Source of the DNA: PWQG01 sp040882255
Lineage (GTDB): Bacteria > Pseudomonadota > Gammaproteobacteria > Pseudomonadales > Pseudohongiellaceae
Reading direction: 5' to 3'
Assembly: GCA_040882255.1 (NCBI GenBank)
Contig: JBBEBP010000008.1
Span: forward strand, 1-64,000
Length of the DNA: 64,000 nucleotides
Position 1 is the first letter of the stretch. Every line of letters begins with the position of its first letter. Below, piece by piece: positions 1 to 9,035 of this stretch. A model generated the notes under the pieces. It was not told the DNA's origin and did no database searches. It saw only the letters and a program-made list of their open reading frames with translations. A program made the translations under genes and the position numbers.

Positions 1-2
1 GG

Positions 3-1061
3 CCAAAGCGGAGAATCTGTCTAACTTACTGTCCGGAATTAGTTGACCACTACAGAGCCCATAAACTGGCCGAGACCACGATGCAGGCGGCGGAACGCGG
101 GGCAAGCCTGACCAATCGCCTGCTCTCCTTCGCGCGGCTCCAGGCGCTTACGCCAGAACATCTTCACCCGGGGCAATTGCTGATCGGGATCGAAGGACTG
201 ATCCGCCGAACGATCGACGAGGATATCGAGATCGGGATCAGCGTCGCTGCGGATGTCCTGCCGATCGAGGTTGACCCGGGTCAGTTCGAGAATGCGGTCC
301 TGAACCTCGTGATCAACGCCCGCGACGCCATGCCGAATGGCGGTCGACTGACCATTGAGGCGTCGAACGTGACACTCACCGCGGATGATCTGATGTCCTA
401 CGAGGGAATGAAGACGGGACGATATGTGGTGATTGCAGTGTCCGACAACGGCTGCGGGATGCCGCCGGACATCGTGGAGCGGGCGTTTGAACCCTTCTTC
501 ACAAGCAAGGAGGTCGGCAAGGGGTCCGGACTTGGCCTGTCGATGGTCTGGGGGTTTGTCCACCAGTCGAACGGCTACGCCCGGATCTACTCGGAGCCCG
601 GCGAGGGCACGACAGTAAGACTCTACTTCCCCGCGACGGACGAGCAGGAAACGAAGACGAGAACGCAGACCCGGACCGTTGGACTGGTGGGCGGTACAGA
701 GTGCATCCTCGTGGTCGAGGACGACGACCTGGTCCGCAGGCATGTGGCAGAGCAACTCGGTGGCCTTGGCTACGAAGTCAGGGAAGCAACGTCCGCAGCC
801 GAAGCGCTTGAAGTCATGGATAGCGGGTGGGACATCGACTTGTTGTTCACCGATGTGGTGATGCCCGGCGGCATGAACGGTAAGCAGCTTGCCGATGCCG
901 CTCAGCTACGACAGCCGGAACTCAAGGTGCTATTCACCTCCGGCTACACCGAGGATGCGATTGTGCATCAGGGTCGGCTTGATCCGGGCGTCAACCTTCT
1001 GGGAAAACCCTACCGTCGCGCAGATCTTGTCGCAAAGGTCCGGCACGTGCTGGATGGATAG
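3..1061 (+). CDS. Hybrid sensor histidine kinase with C-terminal receiver, 5' end missing
   Basis: The frame is open to the window edge, so this is the 3' part of a larger gene. The visible part begins at the end of the dimerisation helix (the AAERGASLTNRLLSFAR region, bases about 87-137). A HATPase domain follows with N-box NLVINARDAM, G1 box DNGCGM, F-box FEPFFTSK and G2 box GSGLGLSM. A receiver domain begins near base 700, with acidic residues VVEDDD, the phospho-acceptor Asp of LLFTDVVMP near base 852, and the conserved Lys in LLGKPYRR. The phosphorylatable His of the H-box is not visible. An ATG at 81 exists but sits inside the conserved helix and is unlikely to be the true start. No partner regulator is visible, so the signal is unknown. 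Confidence 0.85.
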   Translation, partial: PKRRICLTYCPELVDHYRAHKLAETTMQAAERGASLTNRLLSFARLQALTPEHLHPGQLLIGIEGLIRRTIDEDIEIGISVAADVLPIEVDPGQFENAVLNLVINARDAMPNGGRLTIEASNVTLTADDLMSYEGMKTGRYVVIAVSDNGCGMPPDIVERAFEPFFTSKEVGKGSGLGLSMVWGFVHQSNGYARIYSEPGEGTTVRLYFPATDEQETKTRTQTRTVGLVGGTECILVVEDDDLVRRHVAEQLGGLGYEVREATSAAEALEVMDSGWDIDLLFTDVVMPGGMNGKQLADAAQLRQPELKVLFTSGYTEDAIVHQGRLDPGVNLLGKPYRRADLVAKVRHVLDG

Positions 1062-1169
1062 GGCAGGAAGACTTGATGTGTCCACCGTCCCATTGTACCG
1101 CAGCCAGGCTGCCACCCGGTTTCCCATTGGGTAATCCGGTTGCCATGGACATCATGGAATTGGGCTGGC

Positions 1170-3008
1170 TCAGTCAATGTCCTGTCGCCCTTCAGGGCGG
1201 CCAGGGCTACTTTGTCCTAAAACCATTGTCCTGATTTCGGGGTCTACCATACTTATACGGTCGGCCGGCCATCCCATCCAGGCGGTAAAGTCGGCTGTTG
1301 CCATGGGTTTGCCATAATAGAAGCCCTGGGCATAGCGGTAGTGATGTTCGCGCAAAAAGGCCTCGTGTTCCTTGCTCTCTACGCCTTCACCAAGGGCACG
1401 GATGCGGAGATGATTGCTCAACTGCGACAGGCTGGCCACGACACCGGCGCCACGCCCGTCTGGCGCCTGTTGCACAAAGATTTTATCGACCTTGATGATG
1501 TTGAATGGCATATCGAGCATCCGGCCCAGTGACGAATAGCCCGTTCCGAAGTCGTCCAGGGCGAGAGAAAATCCTGCAGCCGCCATTTCGTCGAGAACGG
1601 AACTGATCTCGTCCAGCTTCTGATCCAGTGCGTTCTCGGTGATTTCGAGCTTCACACACGATGGTGAGACACCCGCTTCTTTTGCGATGACCGTGAATTG
1701 CTCGGTCAGGCGTGAATCGCGCAGTTGGCTCGGGGCAAGGTTAACCGATACCCAGAATTCCTCATTGCCTGGCAGTTCCTGCCACTGGCGCAGTTGACGG
1801 CAAGCGTCCTCGAAGACCTGGGTGCCAAGGCGATCCATGAGCCCCAGTTCCTCGGCCAGAGGGATGAATTCATCAGGTCCTATGGGCGCTTGTTCTTCGG
1901 GTTGAGGCCAGCGTAACAGCGCTTCCGCGCCCACCACCTTGTCGTAGTGCAGATCCACAATGGGTTGATAGTAAACAACAAGCTCCCGTTCACTGACTGC
2001 CCGCTGCAGATCGCCCTCAAACGTGATCTCCCGGCGCTTGGCCTCCTTGATGGTGTGATTCGCCCAGCAGATGGGGGTCTTGTCCATTGAAGGCGCGCGT
2101 TGCGCTGCTTCGTCGGCGAGGACCGCGAGCTCGTGTGCATGGTTGCCATTGCGCGGGGCGCGCGAGATTCCCGCGCTGACATCAACCTGGAGTGCGTGCC
2201 CCGAAATTTCGAAGCTTCCCTCGCGAATAGTGCCAATCAGGTTGCCCGCCCGGGTCGACAGGTGAAGATCCGGGTCTTGCGACGCATTGGCATTCGGGAT
2301 GAGAACCGCCAGGGTGTGCTCGTGGGTCCGCGCAAGAGACTCGTCCGTCTCCAGCCGGCTTTCGAGGTGTTCGGCGATATCGCTCATGAGCTGGTTGACG
2401 GCTTCGAATCCATAAGCCTGATCGACGCGGTCCAGGCGCTTGAACTGCAAGGCCACGAATCCGGTTACCGAACGCGTGGCTTTTCCTTCTTCGATCAGGC
2501 GCTGGAGCCGCGACAACATCCCGCGATGGTTCAGGGCGCCAGTAATCGGATCGTAGTTGCTCCCGGCGGTGTTCAGGGTGGCATTCAATCGCCGGGTTTG
2601 AATGTTCAGCGTCTCTCGGGCCGGATGCTGCTCCGTGACGCTCCGTTGTACAGAAAGAAAATAGTCGACGCCCTCTTCTTTCACGGGCATACGCGTGATG
2701 GTCCATTCCACCTGATAGGGAGAGCCATCCTTCTTGTAGTTCCAGATGCAACCCTCAAAGGAATCGCCGGCGCGCAAGGTCGACACGAGCTGACCCAGCA
2801 CCGCGCGATCGGTATCCGGACCCTGCAGTATGCGGGGTGTGGCTCCAATGAGCTCTTCACGTGCATAGCCCGTCATCTGCGTGAAGGCTGTATTGACGTA
2901 AACAATCTCTGGACCGGGTGATTCCAGCTCGCCGGTTGTAATGATGACCGCATACTCGGACTGCTCAATGGCTGCCTTCAGACTGCGGGATCTATCACCA
3001 AAATCCAT
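1170..3008 (-). CDS. PAS-GGDEF-EAL protein, probable c-di-GMP phosphodiesterase
   Basis: 612 residues with three domains: PAS at about 12-125, GGDEF-like at about 155-310 and EAL at about 330-585. The PAS core resembles LOV domains (GATPRILQGPDTD), but Pro replaces the photo-adduct Cys, so flavin photochemistry is not expected. The cyclase signature is degenerate: THEHT stands where GGDEF belongs. The EAL domain keeps its metal and catalytic motifs: GAEALLRW, VNLAPSQL, LEITE, ALDDFGTGYSSL, IKVDKIFV, GEGVE and QGFYYGKPM. I therefore infer hydrolysis of c-di-GMP, with the degenerate GGDEF perhaps binding GTP as a regulator. No membrane segment is evident, so it is probably cytoplasmic. The ATG at 3008 follows a GAGAGG ribosome site. 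Its base composition looks less GC-rich than the housekeeping genes that follow. Confidence 0.9.
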   Translation of the reverse strand: MDFGDRSRSLKAAIEQSEYAVIITTGELESPGPEIVYVNTAFTQMTGYAREELIGATPRILQGPDTDRAVLGQLVSTLRAGDSFEGCIWNYKKDGSPYQVEWTITRMPVKEEGVDYFLSVQRSVTEQHPARETLNIQTRRLNATLNTAGSNYDPITGALNHRGMLSRLQRLIEEGKATRSVTGFVALQFKRLDRVDQAYGFEAVNQLMSDIAEHLESRLETDESLARTHEHTLAVLIPNANASQDPDLHLSTRAGNLIGTIREGSFEISGHALQVDVSAGISRAPRNGNHAHELAVLADEAAQRAPSMDKTPICWANHTIKEAKRREITFEGDLQRAVSERELVVYYQPIVDLHYDKVVGAEALLRWPQPEEQAPIGPDEFIPLAEELGLMDRLGTQVFEDACRQLRQWQELPGNEEFWVSVNLAPSQLRDSRLTEQFTVIAKEAGVSPSCVKLEITENALDQKLDEISSVLDEMAAAGFSLALDDFGTGYSSLGRMLDMPFNIIKVDKIFVQQAPDGRGAGVVASLSQLSNHLRIRALGEGVESKEHEAFLREHHYRYAQGFYYGKPMATADFTAWMGWPADRISMVDPEIRTMVLGQSSPGRPEGRQDID

Positions 3009-3368
3009 TCCGTGCCTCTCTTGATCCTGTTGTGAGCATCCGCAGCTATTGCTCCATGCAACAATGGTTCTCGCCTGTCGATTGAAGCATAGAGTATTCT
3101 CAGGGGGGGATTGGAAACAAGTCGAATTTCTATCCCGGTGTGCGATTTCTCGGGTAAACGGGAGGCACTGCTTCCGGTGAAGGTGGACATCGATTCACCC
3201 TTCAGGGGCAGCTGGTTGATGACGAGGGTTGAGCAACGCAGAAAATCGGAGAGAGCGAACCGGGGAGTGACGGCCTGTATCCCCGGTAACGGATGCATAG
3301 TTCGCCACTTTTGCTGGCCCAAAAGCCAGTATATCCGTGGCAGGCCAATGAAAAATAACGAGAAAATA
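3009..3368. other. Non-coding stretch between the EAL gene and tRNA-Ile2
   Basis: About 360 bases with no convincing gene on either strand. It should hold the promoter of the EAL gene; a TTGTTT / TACTCT pair on the minus strand near 3090-3120 is a weak candidate. It also holds the region downstream of the tRNA. A short CTGGC/GCCAG hairpin near 3315-3335 lacks a T-tract, so I do not call a terminator. Confidence 0.4.
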
Positions 3369-3445
3369 TGGTGGGCCCACCTGGACTCGAACCAGGGACT
3401 TACGGATTATGAGTCCGCTACTCTAACCAACTGAGTTATAGGCCC
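3369..3445 (-). tRNA. tRNA-Ile2 (anticodon CAU, lysidine type)
   Basis: A complete cloverleaf reads on the minus strand: acceptor GGGCCTA pairing with TGGGCCC, anticodon stem GCGGA/TCCGT around loop CTCATAA, T-arm CCAGG-type stem with TTCGAGT loop, and an encoded CCA end at 3369-3371. The anticodon is CAT. The acceptor C4-G69 and C5-G68 pairs are features TilS recognises when it converts C34 to lysidine, and the body resembles tRNA-Ile2 rather than initiator Met. P. aeruginosa has a tRNA-Ile(CAU) beside rpoD, which agrees. Elongator tRNA-Met is the alternative. Confidence 0.85.
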
Positions 3446-3447
3446 TT

Positions 3448-3638
3448 AAACTTCGCCCTGCACGCTCAGGCGGCGTTGCCGGGCATCTGGTCTTCAGTCG
3501 TGTACGGCTTGTACACTCCTTCAGCCCAGCTCCCCGGCGCCTTGCCTGACCGCACAGGGCTGTGTTTATCAAACTTCGCCTGATACGCCCAGGCCGCGTT
3601 GCCGGAACCGGCGCCTTGCCTGGACGCACCAGGCTGTG
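3448..3638. repeat. Imperfect direct duplication upstream of tRNA-Ile2
   Basis: Two related blocks lie in the gap between the tRNA and the small gene at 3845: copy A about 3448-3564 and copy B about 3571-3638. Both begin AAACTTCGCC, continue through a GC-rich CAGGC-GCGTTGCCGG stretch and end in CGCCTTGCCTG...CAGGCTGTG-type sequence. Copy A has an extra internal segment of about 50 bases containing a hairpin, GTGTAC-GGCTT-GTACAC, near 3500-3516. No coding function is seen. The remaining bases 3639-3844 hold only the upstream region of the small gene. Confidence 0.6.
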
Positions 3639-3844
3639 ATCGCCCCTTCTTTTCCGGGGCGAAACCACCACCCCACAGGCGTGGAACGGCGTGCGGGGCA
3701 TTATAAGTCCGGACGGGCGGGGTTGCCAGCCCTGTTTGGGCCGGGCGGTGGACTGATCTGGATCAATGCGGCGGGTGTTGAGGGGTGTAGTCTGGAAGAG
3801 TAGAGTCTGGCTTGTAGCCATTCGAGTATTCGGGGAGATATGAC

Positions 3845-3979
3845 ATGTCCAGAGAAGCAGGTGATCGTTACAAGTGTGAAGGCTGCGGGGCTGAGCTGGT
3901 CTATGAGAAGGGCTGCCCGTGTCCGGAAGAGATGAAGCATGAGGAAATCTGCTGCGGCAAGCAGATGGTGAAGGTCTGA
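3845..3979 (+). CDS. Small desulforedoxin-like metal-binding protein (44 aa)
   Basis: A 44-residue open frame starting at an ATG preceded by GGGGAGATATGAC, a good ribosome site. The protein has YKCEGCG near its N-terminus and ends in EICCGKQMVKV. The C-x2-C plus C-C-G-x2-M pattern is that of desulforedoxin and of the N-terminal domain of desulfoferrodoxin, where four Cys bind one Fe (or Zn). Two further Cys (CPC) sit in the middle, giving six Cys in 44 residues. A strong terminator follows 26 bases after the stop, so the gene looks like a complete one-gene unit. Function is unknown; a small redox or metal-storage role is an inference from the fold. It has no obvious partner nearby. Confidence 0.7.
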   Translation: MSREAGDRYKCEGCGAELVYEKGCPCPEEMKHEEICCGKQMVKV

Positions 3980-4004
3980 GACCCGCCATTTTCTCGTGAA
4001 CACA

Positions 4005-4039
4005 ACGTAAAAGAGCCCGTCAGGCGGGCTCTTTTACGT
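4005..4039. terminator. Bidirectional intrinsic terminator between the desulforedoxin-like gene and rpoD
   Basis: A perfect 15-bp inverted repeat (arms 4005-4019 and 4025-4039, 5-base loop) is GC-rich at its core with A-tract and T-tract flanks on either side. It is placed to end both the plus-strand small gene and the minus-strand rpoD transcript. Confidence 0.9.
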
Positions 4040-4088
4040 CAGGCTACCGGTTTTCAGCGGCCGGCGGAGGATACGGATGACCGGCTGA

Positions 4089-5912
<1,824 letters not shown>

Positions 5913-5992
5913 GTTCTTCCGTCATTTGGGTAGGTGAAAGACAGCCGGGCATTATATCGACTATGCTCCGTGCTGGCCAGCGATTCGGGTTT

Positions 5993-7864
5993 TCAGGGCC
6001 CTTCATTGCCTGTAGACCGCAGTCCGGGCCGTACGCGTTCAAGCAACTGCTGGCGGAACTGTGCCTTGCGGGCCTGTTCCAGCAACTGGTCGATCAGGTA
6101 ATTGAATTCCTCGGCGACGCCTACGCTGGGCGTTATGCTCTCGCTTTTCAGCAATTGGGTCAGTCGCCGGCCTTCCTCGGTGCCATAGCAATGGCCCAGC
6201 AGTGTATATGTCGTAGTTGTGGGGTCATTTCCCGCCAATTCAATCAATTCGGCCAATAATCGGGTATATCGGTCGTCCAGGTGGTCGAGCAGGGTCAGGT
6301 CGCGGTCGGTCGCGGCGCCCGCTTTTGCCACCAGTGGTGCGGCGAGCGCGGGCTTGTAGAGCAGCAGCTCGATGGCCTTGAGGCTGGTGGGTTTGTGGAT
6401 GCGCGCCTGCTGGCGGCGCGGGGCGGCGCCGGGGCCCTGGCTTTGTGCGGGCCGCGCCGCGTCGCTGCGTCCGGCCGGGCCGTCGTCCATGTGCGGCGGT
6501 GGTTCGTTGGCCGGCGGCGGGGCGGACTGCCGGTTGGTATCGGGCTGGCCCTGGAGCTGGCGGCTGAGCACAGCGGCTTCGGTGCCGGTCAGTTCGGCGA
6601 GGCGGTCGATCAGCAGCTGGCGGTAGATGGTGTCGGGCAGTGTTGCCAGGTGCGGCAGAGCCAGGCTGGCCAGGCGGGCGCGGTCGTCCAGGCGCTTGAG
6701 GTCCAGGTCTTCGGAGAGATGGTTGAACAGGTATTCAGACAGGGAATCGGCCTTCTTCACCAGTGCCTCGAAGGCTTCGCGGCCCTGGCTGCGCACCAGG
6801 GTGTCGGGGTCCTCGCCCTCGGGCAGGAACAGGAAGCGGATCTGGCGGCCGTCGCTCATCAACGGCAGGGCGTTTTCCAGGGCACGCCAGGCGGCATTGA
6901 TGCCGGCCTGGTCGCCGTCAAAGCAGAACACGATCTCCGGCACCAGGCGGAACAGGCGCTGCAGGTGATCGGCGCTGGTGGCGGTGCCCAGGGTGGCGAC
7001 TGCGTGAGTGATGCCGTGCTGGGCCAGGGCGACCACGTCCATATAGCCTTCCACCACCAGCACACGGTCCAGGCGGCGCTGGGCCTTGCGGGCCTCGTAC
7101 AGGCCGTACAGTTCGCGGCCCTTGTGGTAGACCGGGGTCTCGGGGGAGTTGAGGTACTTGGGTTTGTCGTCGCCCAGCACGCGGCCGCCGAAGGCGATGA
7201 CCCGCCCGCGGGTGTCGCGGATGGGGAACATGATGCGGTCGCGGAAGCGATCGTAGTGGGTGTCGCGGTCCTCGCGCATCTTTTCCGGATCGCGTTTGAT
7301 GACCAGGCCGGCCTCTTCCATCATTTTCCGGTCGATGGAGTGGGACAACAGGTGTTTCAGGAGGTTGTCCCAGCCGGGCGGGGCCAGGCCGATGCCGTAG
7401 CGGGCGGCGATCTCGCCGGTCAGGCCGCGGGACTTGAGGTAGTTGACGGCGAGGTCGCGGCGCTCGTGGCGGCGCAGCTGGGCGCGGTAGTAGCGGTCGG
7501 CCTTGTCCAGGGCGTCCAGCAGGGGTTTGTGTTGCTCGCGGCGCTGGCGGTCCTCGGGTTTCTCGTCACGCGGCACTTCCAGGCCGTAGTCGCCGGCCAG
7601 GCTCTCGACGGCCCGGGGGAAGTCGGTGTTGTCGAACTCCATGACGAAGCCCAGGGCGTTGCCCCCGGCGCCGCAGCCGAAGCAGTAGTAGAACTGCTTG
7701 TCGGGCTCGACGCTGAATGAGGGGGTTTTCTCCTGGTGGAACGGACAGCGGGCGGACCAGTTCTTGCCGGTCTTTTTAAGTTTGACGCGCTTGTCGATGA
7801 CGTCGACGATGTCCACCCGGCTGAGCAGTTCGTCGATGAAGCGTTGAGGGATCAGTCCGGCCAT
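5993..7864 (-). CDS. dnaG: DNA primase DnaG
   Basis: 623 residues. An N-terminal zinc domain is visible (CPFHQEKTPSF then YYCFGCGAGGNALGF, about residues 40-70). A Toprim catalytic core follows, with VVEGYMDV (Glu for Mg2+) and FCFDGDQAG (the Asp pair). A Pro/Ala-rich linker near 440-490 leads to a C-terminal helicase-binding domain that contacts DnaB. It makes RNA primers at the replication fork. The ATG at 7864 gives MAGLIPQRFIDELLSRVDIV, the normal N-terminus. It lies between yqeY and rpoD in the macromolecular synthesis operon. Confidence 0.98.
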   Translation of the reverse strand: MAGLIPQRFIDELLSRVDIVDVIDKRVKLKKTGKNWSARCPFHQEKTPSFSVEPDKQFYYCFGCGAGGNALGFVMEFDNTDFPRAVESLAGDYGLEVPRDEKPEDRQRREQHKPLLDALDKADRYYRAQLRRHERRDLAVNYLKSRGLTGEIAARYGIGLAPPGWDNLLKHLLSHSIDRKMMEEAGLVIKRDPEKMREDRDTHYDRFRDRIMFPIRDTRGRVIAFGGRVLGDDKPKYLNSPETPVYHKGRELYGLYEARKAQRRLDRVLVVEGYMDVVALAQHGITHAVATLGTATSADHLQRLFRLVPEIVFCFDGDQAGINAAWRALENALPLMSDGRQIRFLFLPEGEDPDTLVRSQGREAFEALVKKADSLSEYLFNHLSEDLDLKRLDDRARLASLALPHLATLPDTIYRQLLIDRLAELTGTEAAVLSRQLQGQPDTNRQSAPPPANEPPPHMDDGPAGRSDAARPAQSQGPGAAPRRQQARIHKPTSLKAIELLLYKPALAAPLVAKAGAATDRDLTLLDHLDDRYTRLLAELIELAGNDPTTTTYTLLGHCYGTEEGRRLTQLLKSESITPSVGVAEEFNYLIDQLLEQARKAQFRQQLLERVRPGLRSTGNEGP

Positions 7865-7912
7865 GCCGGGAGTATAGCAGTAACGGCAAGCGGGATGAGA
7901 GCGGGGGGAGTG

Positions 7913-8371
7913 TCAGTTGCCGGCCAGCAGGGCCTTGACTCGGGCGCTGACGGCGCTCATGTCGGCGCGGCCGGCCACCTTCGGACGTACCTGCCCGATC
8001 ACCTTGCCCATGTCCGGTATGCCGGCGGCGCCGGTATCGGAGATGGCCTGGCGGATCAGCGCGTCGATTTCCTCTTCACCGAGGGCAGCGGGCATGAATT
8101 CCTGCAGGATGTCGATCTCGCTCTGCTCGGCGTCGGCCAGCTCGTTGCGGTCGGCCTCGCGATACTGGCGGATCGACTCGCGCCGCTGTTTGATCATTTT
8201 TTCGAGAATGGCCAGCACGCGGGCATCATCGGGCTCAATGCGCTCGTCGACTTCGACCTTCTTGATGTCGGACATGACCAGACGCAACGTGCTCAATCGG
8301 GCCTTGTCACGGGCGCGCATGGCGTCCTTGACGGCGTCGGAGAGCTGGAGCTTCAGCGGGCTGTCGGCCAT
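7913..8371 (-). CDS. yqeY: GatB/YqeY domain protein
   Basis: 152 residues matching the YqeY family: a helical protein related to the C-terminal domain of the GatB/Asn-Gln amidotransferase subunit. Visible family features are RLVMSDIKKVEVDE near the N-terminus, KMIKQRRESIRQYREADR in the middle and DMGKVIGQVRPKVAGRAD near the end. Its cellular role is poorly defined; association with tRNA or aminoacyl-tRNA metabolism is assumed from the homology. It sits between rpsU (15 bases upstream) and dnaG, its common place in gammaproteobacteria, and is probably co-transcribed with them. Confidence 0.92.
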   Translation of the reverse strand: MADSPLKLQLSDAVKDAMRARDKARLSTLRLVMSDIKKVEVDERIEPDDARVLAILEKMIKQRRESIRQYREADRNELADAEQSEIDILQEFMPAALGEEEIDALIRQAISDTGAAGIPDMGKVIGQVRPKVAGRADMSAVSARVKALLAGN

Positions 8372-8386
8372 GAGGTCAGGCCGTGA

Positions 8387-8602
8387 TCAGTAGAGACGCT
8401 TGGTACGCTTGTTTTCGCGTGCCAGCTTCTTCATGTGGCGCTTCACAGCTGCGGCGGCCTTGCGCTTGCGGGCTGCGGTGGGCTTCTCGTAGAATTCCTT
8501 GCGGCGTACTTCCGCCAGGATGCCTGCTTTCTCGCAGGAGCGCTTGAAACGTCGCAGTGCAACGTCAAACGGTTCGTTCTCTTTCAGCTTTACGCTTGGC
8601 AT
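8387..8602 (-). CDS. rpsU: 30S ribosomal protein bS21
   Basis: 71 residues, the standard length. The N-terminus MPSVKLKENEPFDVALRRFKR and the basic C-terminus are diagnostic. bS21 is a small-subunit protein near the anti-Shine-Dalgarno region that helps initiation. It is the first gene of the rpsU-yqeY-dnaG-rpoD cluster. A purine-rich ribosome site (GGAAGGTGA) lies upstream of the ATG on the minus strand, and the operon promoter should be within 8603-8684. Confidence 0.98.
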   Translation of the reverse strand: MPSVKLKENEPFDVALRRFKRSCEKAGILAEVRRKEFYEKPTAARKRKAAAAVKRHMKKLARENKRTKRLY

Positions 8603-8684
8603 GTCTCAGGTTCACCTTCCGTTTCTGGATACCTATAAGGGGCGCATATGGTAATGTGCGTTTCCGGTAAATGCAAAAAAAAGT

Positions 8685-8932
8685 TCGCCAGGGAGCCCAT
8701 TGCTCTCGCAGAGAGCGCCGAGAACGCCAGGAAACCCCATTACTCTCGCAGAGTGCGCCAGGATCGCGGAGATCGCCAAGAAAACCCATTGTTCTCGCGG
8801 AGATCGCTGAGAGCGCAGAGAAACCCGATCTATAGATTTGCCGTTCTTGGCGTCCTTGGCGTTCTCTGCGCTCTCTGCGAGAACAATGGGTTTCTCTGGC
8901 GCTCCCTGCGAGAGCAATGGGCTTCCTGGCGA
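8685..8932. repeat. Large imperfect palindromic repeat between rpsU and tsaD
   Basis: The 433-base gap between rpsU and tsaD is mostly occupied by a nested inverted repeat. Outer arms at 8685-8711 and 8906-8932 match over 27 bases with one mismatch, and further inner arms converge on an ATCTATAGAT centre near 8833. The arms are built from short units such as TCTCGCGGAGATCGC, CGCCAAGA and CCCATTGTTCTCGC. The same vocabulary appears at 26036-26141. The transcripts could fold into a long hairpin. No gene is visible; flanks 8603-8684 and 8933-9035 should carry the divergent promoters. Confidence 0.8.
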
Positions 8933-9035
8933 TCTTCGCGAGATCAACTGGCACCGGGATGTGTGCCTGTCTTATCATGGCGCCCTTTATGGTCCGCATC
9001 AGGACCGTATGCCAAGCGGAGCACTTTCAGCCCCC

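Noticed and set aside
3369..3445. Calling the CAU tRNA an initiator or elongator tRNA-Met
   Set aside because: The fully paired 1-72 end rules out initiator; acceptor C4-G69 and C5-G68 pairs and the location by rpoD favour tRNA-Ile2, though elongator Met is not strictly excluded.
3423..3989. Minus-strand open frame upstream of tRNA-Ile2
   Set aside because: It overlaps the tRNA, the duplicated block and the small gene; composition is Pro/Arg/Ser-rich without domains.
6281..7720. Long plus-strand open frame opposite dnaG
   Set aside because: Antisense shadow of a certain gene, with no recognisable domains.
8685..8932. CRISPR array in the rpsU-tsaD gap
   Set aside because: Units vary in length and spacing and are arranged as nested inverted arms, not regularly spaced direct repeats; there are no cas genes.
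8838..9035. An N-terminal extension of TsaD
   Set aside because: The upstream in-frame codons come from the palindromic repeat; the family N-terminus begins at the ATG at 9036.
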